Source: Rhodocyclales bacterium RIFCSPLOWO2_02_FULL_63_24
GTDB taxonomy: Bacteria > Pseudomonadota > Gammaproteobacteria > Burkholderiales > Rhodocyclaceae
Direction: 5' to 3'
NCBI GenBank assembly: GCA_001828935.1
Contig: MHZX01000063.1
Location: 62,001-126,000 of the forward strand
DNA length: 64,000 bases
Shown: in pieces, positions 28,038 to 37,461 of the stretch
Numbering within the stretch: the first letter of the stretch is position 1
Layout: each line of letters starts with the position of its first letter
Notes under the pieces: model-generated
Told to the model about the DNA's origin: nothing
Database searches by the model: none
Seen by the model: only the letters and a program-made list of their open reading frames with translations
Translations under genes and position numbers: made by a program

Positions 28038-28886
28038 ATGAGCGAGCCGGATAAACATCACTACCTACCAGTTTTCTATCTGAGCCGGTGGTCGCGGCTG
28101 GATGGCAGGGTAATCCGTTACTACCGCCCCTATCGGGCTGTCGTGGCTAGCCCGATAGCACCGAAAGAGACTGGCTATGAGCGCGGTCTTTATCGACTTG
28201 AAGGGTATGCGCTGGACGTACAGAACACCATTGAAAAGAAATTCATGGCGCGAGTCGTCGATGACCCGGCTGCACACGCTCTCGATACCTTGATCAAGGG
28301 CGACAATTCAAAGCTCACTCCAGAACATCGCCAGGCTTGGACTCGCTTTGTGGTGTCGTTGCATGCGCGCAATCCCGGGAAGGTTGAGCACATCACCAGC
28401 CAAGCCGATCATGAGCTTCGCCAATCCCTCCTTACTGATCCAGGGGAATATGAGGCGATTCGAGGTGTAGATGACCCGCCGACCTTGGTCGAGTGGGTGG
28501 AGCAAAATGCTCCAAAGATATTGAACAACTTCGGCAAACAGCTACTGCCCGGCATCATCACGCACCCGCCCATCGTCGACGCCATCATTCGTATGCACTG
28601 GTGGACAATAGACATTGCGGACAGTTTTCCTGACCTGCCGACCTGCGACCGCCCGGTGTATATGTCGCATGGCGTGATGGATGACAGATGCCTCATCGCA
28701 CTGCCTTTGTCACCCCGATTTGTCTTTATTGCTACCCGGTCGCAGAGTACGTTTGAGCGCGTGATGGCACGCGGCATTAAATCTATCGCCGAGTTGATCA
28801 ACGAATCCATGGTTATGCAGGCCGAAAAATATGTATATGGTGCGCATGATCGACACCTGCATTTTGTTGAAAATCGACTCTCGTGA
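28038..28886 (+). CDS. DUF4238 family protein
   Basis: The 282-residue protein opens with DKHHYLPVFYLSRWSRLDGRVIRYYR, the HHxxPxFYLxxW signature of DUF4238. Other recognisable blocks are ENTIEKKFMARVVDD-like text and TCDRPVYMSHG. The function of the family is not established; members are often seen near accessory or defence genes. Base composition is clearly less GC-rich than glnE upstream, suggesting recent acquisition. An in-frame GTG at 28014 is an alternative start, but the ATG fits the conserved N-terminus. It stands alone between glnE and a toxin-antitoxin pair. Confidence 0.8.
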   Translation: MSEPDKHHYLPVFYLSRWSRLDGRVIRYYRPYRAVVASPIAPKETGYERGLYRLEGYALDVQNTIEKKFMARVVDDPAAHALDTLIKGDNSKLTPEHRQAWTRFVVSLHARNPGKVEHITSQADHELRQSLLTDPGEYEAIRGVDDPPTLVEWVEQNAPKILNNFGKQLLPGIITHPPIVDAIIRMHWWTIDIADSFPDLPTCDRPVYMSHGVMDDRCLIALPLSPRFVFIATRSQSTFERVMARGIKSIAELINESMVMQAEKYVYGAHDRHLHFVENRLS

Positions 28887-29057
28887 CCAAGCCCAAGTAG
28901 AGATCGATTTGGGGTCAGCGATCACCTCGATTTCTAAGATGGCGCGAATCGCCGTATTGCCATCGCCGATTCTTGCGGCAATATCCCAGTGAGATCAGTG
29001 GGTATTCCGGAGCAGCTCCCCCAGGCAGCCCGCAAAACCTCGCTATTCTTCCCGCGT

Positions 29058-29480
29058 CTAGCCGCCGATCAACGCTATGGCCTCGGCCGGCGCAACGATC
29101 CGTATGCCTTCGTATTGGCCACCCAATCCGAGCAGGTGTTTGTCGCCGGAGACGATCAGCTCCGCATTGGCCGCCAAGGCGCACGCGAGCATATGATCGT
29201 CGTCGGCATCGTGCTCGATCACGCGCGGCACCACTTGGGGCGCAGCCATGGTGGCCAGGCGCCGCAACTCGCCGACGATGCCCTGCGGCGTCAAGCCGGC
29301 TTGTCCCAGGCGGGTGGCGAACTTCTCGCGCGATAGCACATCGAGCAGTTCCGCCAGCAGCGTCGCGCTGCTGCACAGCTCGAACGCCTGCGTTCTGGCG
29401 CCGGCGAGCAGGCGGCGCGGAGGGCCGCCCGGCGAGATCACTCCCGACACCAGCGTATTCGTATCCAGTACCACCCGCAC
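29058..29480 (-). CDS. PIN-domain toxin of a type II toxin-antitoxin pair
   Basis: The 140-residue protein belongs to the PIN_3/TIGR00305 type: RVVLDTNTLVSGVISPGGPPRRLL at the N-terminus with the first acidic residue, the Glu of TLLAELLDVLSREKF, and DADDDHMLACALAANAELIVSGDKHLL for the remaining acidic site. These form the metal site of PIN ribonucleases, which in VapC-type toxins cut tRNA or rRNA. The GTG start lies 2 bases after the antitoxin stop. The C-terminus (GGQYEGIRIVAPAEAIALIGG) looks complete. Confidence 0.88.
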   Translation of the reverse strand: MRVVLDTNTLVSGVISPGGPPRRLLAGARTQAFELCSSATLLAELLDVLSREKFATRLGQAGLTPQGIVGELRRLATMAAPQVVPRVIEHDADDDHMLACALAANAELIVSGDKHLLGLGGQYEGIRIVAPAEAIALIGG

Positions 29481-29482
29481 GG

Positions 29483-29722
29483 TCAGGCGCGCCGGGCGGT
29501 GCGGTCCTGGCGCGCCGCCTGAATCTCCGCCGCGATTTCCTCATCCGACAGCGGTGGTAAATTCAAGGCATCGAGCCGTGCCAGCGATTCGCCCAGGCGC
29601 GCGCCAGCGGCGGCGCGTTCCTCGCGTGCGGCGAGAAACTCGACGAAATCCTTGACCTCCGCCAGGCGCTGCGGCGGCAGCTTTTGCAACTTCTCGATCA
29701 AAGCCGGTTCGATTGCGGCCAT
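29483..29722 (-). CDS. Antitoxin of the PIN pair (short DUF2281-like)
   Basis: The 79-residue protein MAAIEPALIEKLQKLPPQRLAEVKDFVEFLAAR... has the helix LPPQRLAEVKDFVEFL common to short VapB-like antitoxins, then an acidic, flexible tail that would wrap the toxin. The ATG at 29722 follows ATTCAGGAGACAAGC, a good RBS. The frame is open to 29833 but the upstream part lacks an RBS. It sits directly before the PIN toxin. Confidence 0.8.
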   Translation of the reverse strand: MAAIEPALIEKLQKLPPQRLAEVKDFVEFLAAREERAAAGARLGESLARLDALNLPPLSDEEIAAEIQAARQDRTARRA

Positions 29723-29736
29723 GCTTGTCTCCTGAA

Positions 29737-29776
29737 TTTTGTAAGCGTTCCTGCCGTAAATGCTGCGTTTTACAAA
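29737..29776 (-). promoter_or_regulatory. Candidate operator upstream of the PIN toxin-antitoxin pair
   Basis: Inverted arms TTTGTAA (29738-29744) and TTACAAA (29770-29776), separated by 25 bases, lie just upstream of the antitoxin RBS. Toxin-antitoxin complexes usually repress their own promoter through such dyads; this role is inferred. Confidence 0.4.
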
Positions 29777-29991
29777 CCCATGCGCTTGGAGTGAATGAGT
29801 TGCCGCAAGCATACCCCATGGAGCCGGCATCAATTCGCCGTGATCGTCCGCCGTTCCCTTGACCTGCTGCCGGATGGCGCGATTTTTTTAGCGGTTCCAG
29901 CAGCGCGGAGCGTCAAGCACCGGATCTGGAACGCAGCCAGATCCACACTTCAACACGCTACGCTTGAACGATCCCCAGGCCTGGTATATCC
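29777..29991. other. Divergent intergenic region between two toxin-antitoxin pairs
   Basis: No supported gene is found here. The segment separates the minus-strand PIN pair from the plus-strand VapBC pair and must contain at least the second promoter. A run of seven Ts (29883-29889) follows GATGGCGCGA without a clear stem. Confidence 0.4.
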
Positions 29992-30001
29992 TGTATATAC
30001 A
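29992..30001 (+). promoter_or_regulatory. Palindrome in the vapBC promoter region
   Basis: TGTATATACA is a perfect 10-base palindrome 19 bases before the vapB ATG, preceded by a GTATATCC half-copy at 29984-29991. It overlaps the likely -10 region and is a good candidate for the VapBC autoregulatory operator. Confidence 0.5.
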
Positions 30002-30020
30002 TTCCGAAAAGGAGAGCATC

Positions 30021-30293
30021 ATGCTGACCCGAGTATTCAAGAGCGGCAATTCGCTGGCGGTGCGTATTCCCAAGGAATTGGCCATCGTCGAGGCATCGCA
30101 GGAAGTCGAGATCGAGCGCGTGGGCAATACCCTGGTGGTACGGCCCGTGGCGCAACAGACACTGGCTGGCATCGGGGAAATTTTTGCCATGTTCAGCCCT
30201 GATTTCATGGCCGAAGGTCGGGAATTCCACGAAGAGCGAGAGCGGGACTGGAGCGCCCTCGACAACGTGACAAGCGCGGAAAGCAAGGAATAA
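30021..30293 (+). CDS. vapB: AbrB/MazE-fold antitoxin VapB
   Basis: The 90-residue protein begins MLTRVFKSGNSLAVRIPKELAIVEASQEVEIERVGNTLVVRP, a standard SpoVT/AbrB swapped-hairpin DNA-binding domain, followed by a toxin-binding C-terminus rich in acidic residues. The AAAAGGAGAG RBS is strong. It is followed 3 bases later by vapC. The dimer is expected to bind the TGTATATACA dyad upstream. Confidence 0.92.
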   Translation: MLTRVFKSGNSLAVRIPKELAIVEASQEVEIERVGNTLVVRPVAQQTLAGIGEIFAMFSPDFMAEGREFHEERERDWSALDNVTSAESKE

Positions 30294-30296
30294 AGC

Positions 30297-30704
30297 GTGC
30301 GCTACATGCTCGACACCAACATCTGCATCTACATCATGAAGCGCCATCCCGCCCCGGTATTGCGTCGCCTGGAGGGCTTGCTCCAAGGCGAGGCGGTCAT
30401 GTCGGTCGTCACCCATGCCGAGTTGCGAGCGGGCCTGGAAATGCAGACCGTCAACCGTGCCCACAACGAGCATGTGTTGGGTTTGCTCACGCGAAGCATT
30501 CCTGTACTGCCTTTCGATGAAGCTGCCGCCGTGAGCTATGGCGTGCTTCGGGCGGCTGTGCGCGAGCGCAGCCGCGACGCCTTCGACCGCCTCATTGCCG
30601 CCCACGCCGTGAGTAGTGGCGCCACCCTTGTTACCAACAACGAAGCGGACTTCAAGGATTATCCCGGCCTCGTGGTGGAGAACTGGGTCAACGCCACCCA
30701 GTAA
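30297..30704 (+). CDS. vapC: PIN-domain ribonuclease toxin VapC
   Basis: The 135-residue protein is a canonical VapC: MLDTNICIYIMKRHP (first Asp), VTHAELRAGLE (Glu), RDAFDRLIAAHAVSSGATLVTNNEADF (Asp, Asp). The GTG start lies 3 bases after the vapB stop. VapC toxins of this group commonly cleave initiator tRNA; the target here is not shown by sequence. Confidence 0.93.
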   Translation: MRYMLDTNICIYIMKRHPAPVLRRLEGLLQGEAVMSVVTHAELRAGLEMQTVNRAHNEHVLGLLTRSIPVLPFDEAAAVSYGVLRAAVRERSRDAFDRLIAAHAVSSGATLVTNNEADFKDYPGLVVENWVNATQ

Positions 30705-30802
30705 GCAAGTCCGGAGTTCCGGCCTGCTCCGGAATAAATGGTTTTCACGGATAAACTTCAGGCTTCGAAAAGAAGCCGTTCACTCCCGCCATTAGGAAAG
30801 CC

Positions 30803-32041
30803 ATGCCCGTCAACTACACCACCCCCGCTCCCGAAGCCCTGTTTCCCGTCGCCGGCGTTCGGCTCGGCACGGTGGAGGCCGGTATCCGCAAGAAGGACAG
30901 ACGCGACCTGACGCTGATCGAGTTCGCCCCCGGCAGCCGCGCCGCCGGGGTGTTCACCCAGAACCGCTGCTGCGCGGCGCCGGTCACCCTGTGCCGCGAA
31001 CATCTGGCCAGCGACAGCAGCATTCGCGCGCTGGTGATCAACACCGGCATCGCCAATGCCGCCACCGGCGAGCTGGGCATGCGCGCCGCGCGCGAAACCT
31101 GTGATGCGGTGGCGAAATTGCTGGACTGTGCGGCCGACGAAGTGCTGCCGTTTTCGACTGGCGTGATCCTCGAACACCTGCCGGTCGATCGCCTGATCGC
31201 CGGCCTGCCGGCAGCGCAGGCCGATCTCGCCGCCGACCACTGGCATGCCGCGGCACACGCCATCATGACCACCGATACCGTGGCCAAGGCCGCCAGCCGC
31301 CGTGTTGCCGGCGCCGACTGCCAATTTACGGTCACCGGCATCAGCAAGGGCGCCGGCATGATCCGTCCCAACATGGCGACCATGCTCGGCTTCGTCGCCA
31401 CCGATGCCGGCATCGCTCCTGCCTTGCTGCAGAAGCTGGCGAAGGATGCGGCGGATACCTCGTTCAACTGCATCACCGTCGATGGCGACACCTCGACCAA
31501 CGATTCCTTCGTCGTCATCGCCACCGGCGCCGCGGGCTGCATGATCGACAGCGAGTCGTCACCACACTGGCCGGCGCTGCGCCACGCCGTAATCGGCGTG
31601 GCGCAGGAACTGGCGCAGGCCATCGTGCGCGACGGCGAGGGCGCTACCAAGTTCATCACCGTGAAAGTCGGCGGCGGCGCCACGGTGGATGAATGCCGCA
31701 AGGTGGCCTATGCCATCGGTCACTCGCCGCTGGTGAAGACGGCGTTCTTCGCTTCCGATCCCAACCTCGGCCGCATCCTGGCCGCCATCGGCTACGCCGG
31801 TATCGAGGATCTCGATGCCGCGGGCGTGCGCGTCTGGCTCGGCGCCGGCGGCAAGGAGGTGCTGGTTTCCGAGAATGGCGGCCGTGCTTCGTCCTACCTG
31901 GAGGACGACGGCGCGCGCATCATGCAGGACGCTGAAATCACCGTGCGCGTGGACCTCGGCCGGGGCGCGGCGCACGCCACGGTGTGGACCTGCGATTTCT
32001 CCTATGATTACGTCAAGATCAACGCCGATTACCGTTCGTGA
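30803..32041 (+). CDS. argJ: Glutamate N-acetyltransferase / amino-acid acetyltransferase ArgJ
   Basis: ArgJ transfers acetyl from N-acetylornithine to glutamate, and in bifunctional forms also from acetyl-CoA, in arginine synthesis. The 412-residue proenzyme contains the autocleavage site [12 protein letters not shown], where the Thr becomes the N-terminal nucleophile of the beta chain, and the [12 protein letters not shown] substrate loop. argH is also in the window (54.8 kb) but unlinked. The upstream 98 bases after vapC contain no clear terminator. Confidence 0.96.
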   Translation: MPVNYTTPAPEALFPVAGVRLGTVEAGIRKKDRRDLTLIEFAPGSRAAGVFTQNRCCAAPVTLCREHLASDSSIRALVINTGIANAATGELGMRAARETCDAVAKLLDCAADEVLPFSTGVILEHLPVDRLIAGLPAAQADLAADHWHAAAHAIMTTDTVAKAASRRVAGADCQFTVTGISKGAGMIRPNMATMLGFVATDAGIAPALLQKLAKDAADTSFNCITVDGDTSTNDSFVVIATGAAGCMIDSESSPHWPALRHAVIGVAQELAQAIVRDGEGATKFITVKVGGGATVDECRKVAYAIGHSPLVKTAFFASDPNLGRILAAIGYAGIEDLDAAGVRVWLGAGGKEVLVSENGGRASSYLEDDGARIMQDAEITVRVDLGRGAAHATVWTCDFSYDYVKINADYRS

Positions 32042-32048
32042 GGACATT

Positions 32049-32648
32049 ATGACCATTGAAAACCAGCAACGCTTCGAGCGCGCCATCGCCCTGTTCGATG
32101 CTGCCAACGCCGAAGACCCGAACCAGGACGAGGGGCAGCCCAAGGAGCTGCTCTATGCGCAAAGGATGACCGAGATGATCGGCCGCTATGCGCCGGACGC
32201 CAGCGAAGTGGCACAGCTCGCGGTGCGCGCCCAGCACATCCAGCGCTGGACGGTGCCGCGCAGCAACTACGCGATGACCAAAGAGGGCTACTTCGCCTGG
32301 CGCACCGGGCTGTACAAATTCCACGCCGAGACGGCCGGCGCATTGATGCGGCATGCCGGCTACGAAGACGTCATGATCGACAAGGTCAAGGCTGCCGTCG
32401 GCAAGCGCGGGCTCAAGGTCAATCCCGACACGCAGATGATGGAAGATGTGACGGACCTGGTGTTCATCGAGCACTACATGCTTGGTTTCGCCGGCCAGCA
32501 TGCCGAATACAGCGAAGAAAAGTGGCTGGACATCATCCGCAAGACATGGAAAAAAATGTCGGATCGCGCCCATGCGTTTGCCACCGGCGGCGGCATCAAG
32601 CTGCCGGAGCCGTTGGTGCCGCTGATCCTCAAGGCGATCGGCGCCTGA
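32049..32648 (+). CDS. DUF4202 family protein
   Basis: The 199-residue protein begins 7 bases after argJ with a GAGGAC RBS. It matches the DUF4202 pattern by recognition: FERAIALFDAANAEDPN, YAQRMTEMI, LAVRAQHIQRWTVPRSNY and YKFHAETAGALMRHAGY. The helical, His/Glu-containing segments recall HD-like or tetrahelical metal proteins, but the activity is not known. Its tight spacing after argJ suggests co-transcription. Confidence 0.82.
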   Translation: MTIENQQRFERAIALFDAANAEDPNQDEGQPKELLYAQRMTEMIGRYAPDASEVAQLAVRAQHIQRWTVPRSNYAMTKEGYFAWRTGLYKFHAETAGALMRHAGYEDVMIDKVKAAVGKRGLKVNPDTQMMEDVTDLVFIEHYMLGFAGQHAEYSEEKWLDIIRKTWKKMSDRAHAFATGGGIKLPEPLVPLILKAIGA

Positions 32649-32682
32649 AGAAAGGCAGCGGTTCAAACTGGAGGAGAAAAAT

Positions 32683-33558
32683 ATGAACGTTGGATTTATC
32701 GGTCTTGGTCTGATGGGGCGCCCGATGGCCCTGCACCTGGAAAAGGCCGGTCACAGTCTGCATCTGTGGGCGCGCCGGCCCGAGTCGCTGGCACCCTTTG
32801 CGGCGGTCAATGCAAAAACCCACGCCAGCCCGGCCGAGGTGGCGAAGCACGCCGAGGTGGTGATCGTGATGGTCGCCGACGCGCCTGATGTCGAGCGGGT
32901 CTGCCTCGGCGAGGATGGCCTGGCGGCGGGCGGCAAGCCGGGGCTGGTCGTGGTGGACATGTCCACCATCAACCCGAATGCGGCACGCACCATCGGCCAG
33001 CGTTTGGCGGAAAAAGGCATCGAGTTCGTCGACGCTCCCGTATCGGGCGGCGAAACCGGCGCCATCAATGCGGCGCTGACGGTGATGGTCGGCGGCAAGC
33101 CGGCGGCCTTCGAGAAGGTGAAACCCTTGCTGGAAAAGATGGGCAAGTCGGTGACGCTGATCGGCGACTCGGGCGCCGGCCAGGTAGCCAAGGCCTGCAA
33201 CCAGATCCTCACCGGCGTCGGCGTGCTGGCGGTCGCCGAGGCCTTCAACTTTGCAGCGAAGAGTGGCGTCGATCCGGGCAAGGTGCGCGAGGCCCTGCTG
33301 GGCGGCTTCGCCTACTCGAAGATTCTTGAGAACCACGGCCAACGCATGCTCGACCGCAATTTCAAGCCCGGCTTCAAGGCCTGGATGCACCAGAAGGACT
33401 TGCGCATCGTCATGGAAGAGGCGCACCGCCTGGGCCTGATGCTGCCCTCGGCGGCGGCGACGGCGCAGATTTTCAACGCCATCGTCGGCAGCGGCATGGG
33501 CGAGAACGATTCGATTGCCGCGCTGAAGCTGCTTGAGAAGATGAGTACGCCGGAGTAG
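32683..33558 (+). CDS. NAD(P)-dependent 3-hydroxyisobutyrate dehydrogenase-family oxidoreductase, copy 1
   Basis: The 291-residue protein has an N-terminal Rossmann fold (MNVGFIGLGLMGRPMALHL), the substrate-binding DAPVSGGETGA motif, and the catalytic Lys in GAGQVAKACNQI. The family reduces or oxidises beta-hydroxy acids (tartronate semialdehyde, glyoxylate, succinic semialdehyde, hydroxyisobutyrate); the exact substrate is open. A good RBS (GGAGGAG) precedes the ATG. A paralogue follows after 5 bases. Confidence 0.93.
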   Translation: MNVGFIGLGLMGRPMALHLEKAGHSLHLWARRPESLAPFAAVNAKTHASPAEVAKHAEVVIVMVADAPDVERVCLGEDGLAAGGKPGLVVVDMSTINPNAARTIGQRLAEKGIEFVDAPVSGGETGAINAALTVMVGGKPAAFEKVKPLLEKMGKSVTLIGDSGAGQVAKACNQILTGVGVLAVAEAFNFAAKSGVDPGKVREALLGGFAYSKILENHGQRMLDRNFKPGFKAWMHQKDLRIVMEEAHRLGLMLPSAAATAQIFNAIVGSGMGENDSIAALKLLEKMSTPE

Positions 33559-33563
33559 CCGAC

Positions 33564-34448
33564 TTGCAGCTCGGCTTTATCGGCTTCGGCGCCATGGGTC
33601 GCCCGATGGCGGAACATTTGCTGCGCGCGGGACATTCGCTTGCGGTCTGGTCGCGGCGGCCCGAGTCGGCGGCGGCGTTGCTGGCGCTGGGCGCGACATG
33701 GTGCGCCACGCCAGCCGATGTTGCGGGCCGCGCCGAGGTTGTCTGCACCAATGTCACCGGCAGCGCCGACGTGGAAGACCTGGCCTTTGGTTCGCAAGGC
33801 CTGGCGCAGGGTTTTGCGCAAGCCGGCCTGCACGTCGATTTTTCCACCATCGCGCCATCCGCCGCGCGCCACCTGACGGCGAGGTATGCGGCGCAGGGTG
33901 TCGACTTCGTCGATGCGCCGGTATCGGGTGGCAGTGGCGGCGCGCGGAACGCCTCCCTGGCCATCATGTGGGGTGGTAAGTCGGCGCTGGCGACACGCCT
34001 CCAACCGATCTTTTCGGTGCTGGGCAAGACCATCGTGCATGCGGGCGACGCCGGAGCCGGACAGGTGGTCAAGGCCTGCAACCAGATGGTGATGGTCGCC
34101 GCGATCGAGGCGGCGGCCGAAGCGGCGCGTCTGGCGCGGGCGTCGGGCGTCGACTTCGCCAGGGTGCGCACCGCCATGCTCGGCGGCTCGGCCGGCTCGC
34201 GGGTACTGGACGTGTTCGGCGGCCGCATGGTGCAGCAAAACTACGCGCCGGGCGTCGAGGCGCGGTTGCACCAGAAGGACTATGCGCTATTGATGGACGA
34301 GGCGACCCGGCTCGGCGTGCCTTTGCCCGTATCGGCTGCGGTGGGGCAGCAGTTGAACGCGTTGATGAGCCAGGGCTGGGCGCGGCATGACACGTCCGCG
34401 CTGCTGCGCGTGCTGGCAGCCGGCGCCGAAGCGGACCCGCAAGGATGA
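33564..34448 (+). CDS. NAD(P)-dependent 3-hydroxyisobutyrate dehydrogenase-family oxidoreductase, copy 2
   Basis: The 294-residue protein has a TTG start. It has the same architecture as the preceding gene ([44 protein letters not shown]), consistent with an old tandem duplication. Differences around the substrate pocket (SGG-SGG for SGG-ETG) suggest a different substrate. The stop overlaps the start of the PAS/GGDEF/EAL gene (ATGA). Confidence 0.92.
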   Translation: MQLGFIGFGAMGRPMAEHLLRAGHSLAVWSRRPESAAALLALGATWCATPADVAGRAEVVCTNVTGSADVEDLAFGSQGLAQGFAQAGLHVDFSTIAPSAARHLTARYAAQGVDFVDAPVSGGSGGARNASLAIMWGGKSALATRLQPIFSVLGKTIVHAGDAGAGQVVKACNQMVMVAAIEAAAEAARLARASGVDFARVRTAMLGGSAGSRVLDVFGGRMVQQNYAPGVEARLHQKDYALLMDEATRLGVPLPVSAAVGQQLNALMSQGWARHDTSALLRVLAAGAEADPQG

Positions 34449-37027
34449 GCGGCAGTCCGCCGGTCCTGGCGCCGAAGAAGGCCGTACTCGAACTCAATGC
34501 GATATTCGAGAACGCCACGATCGGCATCCTGTTTGCCCACCAGCGCCGGCTGATCCAGGCCAACCGCCTGTGCGCGGAGATGTTCGGTTATACGCTGGAC
34601 GAATTCATCGACCAGTCGGCGCTGATTCTCTATCCGGATCAGGAGGCCTATTCCGCCTTGGGGCGCGAGGCCGGACCGGTGCTGGCCGCCGGCCGTTCGT
34701 TTCGCACCGAGACCCAACTCAAGCGCAAGGACGGCAGCCTGTTCTGGTGCCGCGTTTCGGCCAAGGCGGTCGATCCCCAGCGTCCCCGGGACGGCACCTT
34801 GTGGATGATCGAGGACATCGGCGAAGACCGCATGATGCTCGATGCACTCGAACGCAGCACGCGCGAACTGTCGACCATTTTCGATACCGCCTCGGTCGGC
34901 ATCGCGGTGGTCCGCAACCGCGCCTTCGTGCGCTGCAACCGGCGCTTTGAGGAGATCTTCGATTTGCCGGCGGGGTCCCTGGTGGGTCAGTCGTCGCGGC
35001 GGCTGTTCAACAGCGACGAGGAATTCCAGCGTATTGGCGAACAGGTCTATGCCGAGTTTGCCGCGGGCGCCGTGCATCGTCGCGAGCAGTTGTTCCTGCG
35101 CCGCGATGGCAAGCAGGTCTGGCTACGCGTCAGCGGCAGCGCCTTCGATCCGGCGCAGCCGCAGGCCGGATCGGTCTGGCTGGCCGAGGATTTCACCGCG
35201 ACGCGCGAGGCGGAGGATAGGGCGCGCCAAGCCTTCGACGAGCAGCAGATGATCTTTGACAATGCGGCGGTGGGCATCCTGTTCGCGCGGGACCGCATGG
35301 TGCAGCGCTGCAACCGCCGGCTGGCAGAGATTTTCGGCTACCAGCCGGAGGAACTGGCGGGCCGCTCGACCCGCGTGTTCTACCTGAGCGAGGACGATTA
35401 CCAGCGCCACGGCGCGGTGATCATGCCGGTGATCATGGCCGGCGAAACCTACGTCGGCGAGAACCGCGTGCGGCACAAGGACGGCCATGCGTTCTGGGTA
35501 CGCGCCACCGGGCGCCGGGTGGCCAACCAATCCGAGAGCATCGACCTGACCTGGATTTTCGAGGATGTCACCGAACGCCACCAGGCGGAGGAGGCTTTGC
35601 TGCGCGCCCACGACGAACTGGAAAAGCGCGTGGTCGAGCGTACCGCCGAACTGGCCAGCGCCAACACACAGTTGCAGGAAGAGGTGTTCGAGCGGATGCA
35701 GGCCGAGCAGCGCATCTGGCATATCGCCCACCACGACAGCCTGACCGGGCTGCCCAACCGCACCCTGCTGCACGACCGGCTGCAGCAGGCGCTGGCGCAG
35801 GCCCAGCGCGGACAACATCGCGTTGCGGTGATGTTTCTCGATCTCGATCGGTTCAAGAGCGTCAACGACACCCTGGGCCACGCGATTGGCGACGAACTGC
35901 TGAAGCATGTGGCGGCGCGCCTGACCGGCGTGGTGCGTGCGGTCGATACCGTGTCGCGTTTAGGCGGCGACGAGTTTGTAGTCGTATTGCATGAAATGTC
36001 CTCGCCCGACGATGCCGTGCAGGTGGCGGAAAAGATTCTCAACGCCCTGGCGGCGTCGGTGGTTATCGACAGCCATGAGTTGCGCGTCACGCCGTCGATC
36101 GGCATCAGCATCTACCCCGACGACGGCAACGAGGTCTTCGGCCTCATGAAGAATGCCGACACGGCCATGTATCACGCCAAGGCGGCTGGCCGGAACAATT
36201 TCCAGTTCTTCGCGCAGAAGATGAACGAGCAGGCCTCGCACTTCTTTTCGGTGGAGAACCGCCTGCGCCAGGCCATCGAGAAGGGACAACTGCTGCTGCA
36301 TTACCAGCCCCTGATCGACTGGCCGCGCCGCGCCGTTTGCGGCATGGAAGCGCTGGTGCGCTGGAACGATCCGGACCATGGCCTGATCGCGCCGGGCGAG
36401 TTCATCCCGATCGCGGAGGAAACCGGGCTGATCATGCCGATTGGCGAATGGGTGCTGGCCGAGGCCTTGCGGCAGAACCGGGTCTGGCAGCAGGAGGGCA
36501 GGCCGCTGCTGCCGGTCTCGGTCAACCTGTCGCCGCGCCAGTTCCGTCAGAAGAACCTGGTCGACATCCTGCGCCGGATACTGGTCGATACCGGGCAGCC
36601 GGCCCGGCTGCTGGAGCTGGAAATCACCGAGTCGACCCTGATGCATGACATCGAGGAAACCCAGGCCAAGCTCCAGGAAATCGCCGCCATGGGGGTGCGC
36701 CTGGCGATCGACGATTTCGGCACCGGGTATTCGAGCCTGAGCTACCTCAAGCGCTTCCCGGTGCATAAACTGAAGGTCGACCAGAGCTTTGTCCGCGATC
36801 TCACCGTCGATCCGGAGGATGCGGCCATCGTCACGGCGATAATCGGCCTGGCCAGGAGTCTGGGCCTTGCCACGCTGGCCGAGGGCGTGGAAACATCCGA
36901 GCAACTCGACGTCCTGCTCGGGCTCGGCTGCGAAAATTTCCAGGGCTATCTGTTCTCGCGTCCGTTGCCGCCCGCCAGCGTCGACGGTATCTTTCGGCCC
37001 TTGCTCGGGCCAGGCTCTGAGGCATAA
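34445..37027 (+). CDS. PAS/GGDEF/EAL c-di-GMP turnover protein
   Basis: The 860-residue cytoplasmic protein has three PAS domains (about 16-135, 140-255, 265-385), a short coiled coil ([27 protein letters not shown]), GGDEF at 507-511 with the RAVD I-site, and EAL at 635-637 in GMEALVRW. The EAL metal segments [10 protein letters not shown] and KVDQSFV are intact. It is translationally linked by a 4-base overlap to the preceding dehydrogenase, which may hint at metabolite sensing; this is inference. Confidence 0.93.
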   Translation: MSGSPPVLAPKKAVLELNAIFENATIGILFAHQRRLIQANRLCAEMFGYTLDEFIDQSALILYPDQEAYSALGREAGPVLAAGRSFRTETQLKRKDGSLFWCRVSAKAVDPQRPRDGTLWMIEDIGEDRMMLDALERSTRELSTIFDTASVGIAVVRNRAFVRCNRRFEEIFDLPAGSLVGQSSRRLFNSDEEFQRIGEQVYAEFAAGAVHRREQLFLRRDGKQVWLRVSGSAFDPAQPQAGSVWLAEDFTATREAEDRARQAFDEQQMIFDNAAVGILFARDRMVQRCNRRLAEIFGYQPEELAGRSTRVFYLSEDDYQRHGAVIMPVIMAGETYVGENRVRHKDGHAFWVRATGRRVANQSESIDLTWIFEDVTERHQAEEALLRAHDELEKRVVERTAELASANTQLQEEVFERMQAEQRIWHIAHHDSLTGLPNRTLLHDRLQQALAQAQRGQHRVAVMFLDLDRFKSVNDTLGHAIGDELLKHVAARLTGVVRAVDTVSRLGGDEFVVVLHEMSSPDDAVQVAEKILNALAASVVIDSHELRVTPSIGISIYPDDGNEVFGLMKNADTAMYHAKAAGRNNFQFFAQKMNEQASHFFSVENRLRQAIEKGQLLLHYQPLIDWPRRAVCGMEALVRWNDPDHGLIAPGEFIPIAEETGLIMPIGEWVLAEALRQNRVWQQEGRPLLPVSVNLSPRQFRQKNLVDILRRILVDTGQPARLLELEITESTLMHDIEETQAKLQEIAAMGVRLAIDDFGTGYSSLSYLKRFPVHKLKVDQSFVRDLTVDPEDAAIVTAIIGLARSLGLATLAEGVETSEQLDVLLGLGCENFQGYLFSRPLPPASVDGIFRPLLGPGSEA

Positions 37028-37064
37028 TGAAAACCTTCGTCAATCAACATTCTGGAGCATCGCA

Positions 37065-37409
37065 ATGAGTCAGATCACCACGGCCAGCGGCCTTGTCATC
37101 GAAGAACTGGTCGTCGGCGACGGCGCGGAAGCCTCTGCCGGGCAGATGGTTTCGGTGCATTACACGGGCTGGCTCACCGATGGGTCCAAGTTCGATTCGA
37201 GCAAGGATCGCAACGAACCCTTCGAGTTTTCGCTCGGCGGCCGGCAGGTGATCGCCGGATGGGACGAAGGCGTGCAGGGCATGAAGATCGGCGGTACGCG
37301 CAAACTGACCATTCCGCCGGCACTGGGTTACGGCGCGCGCGGTGCGGGCGGGGTGATTCCGCCGAATGCGACCCTGGTGTTCGAGGTGGAATTGCTCGGT
37401 CTGAATTGA
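37065..37409 (+). CDS. FKBP-type peptidyl-prolyl cis-trans isomerase
   Basis: The 114-residue single-domain FKBP has [42 protein letters not shown] and [24 protein letters not shown]. All usual active-site aromatic positions appear present. There is no signal peptide, so it is cytosolic. The ATG at 37065 is chosen for the standard N-terminus. Confidence 0.95.
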   Translation: MSQITTASGLVIEELVVGDGAEASAGQMVSVHYTGWLTDGSKFDSSKDRNEPFEFSLGGRQVIAGWDEGVQGMKIGGTRKLTIPPALGYGARGAGGVIPPNATLVFEVELLGLN

Positions 37410-37461
37410 GGCACAGGATGGAGGACGGGGCGATGCCCCTGACTTCTGCCGCTTGGCCGTC

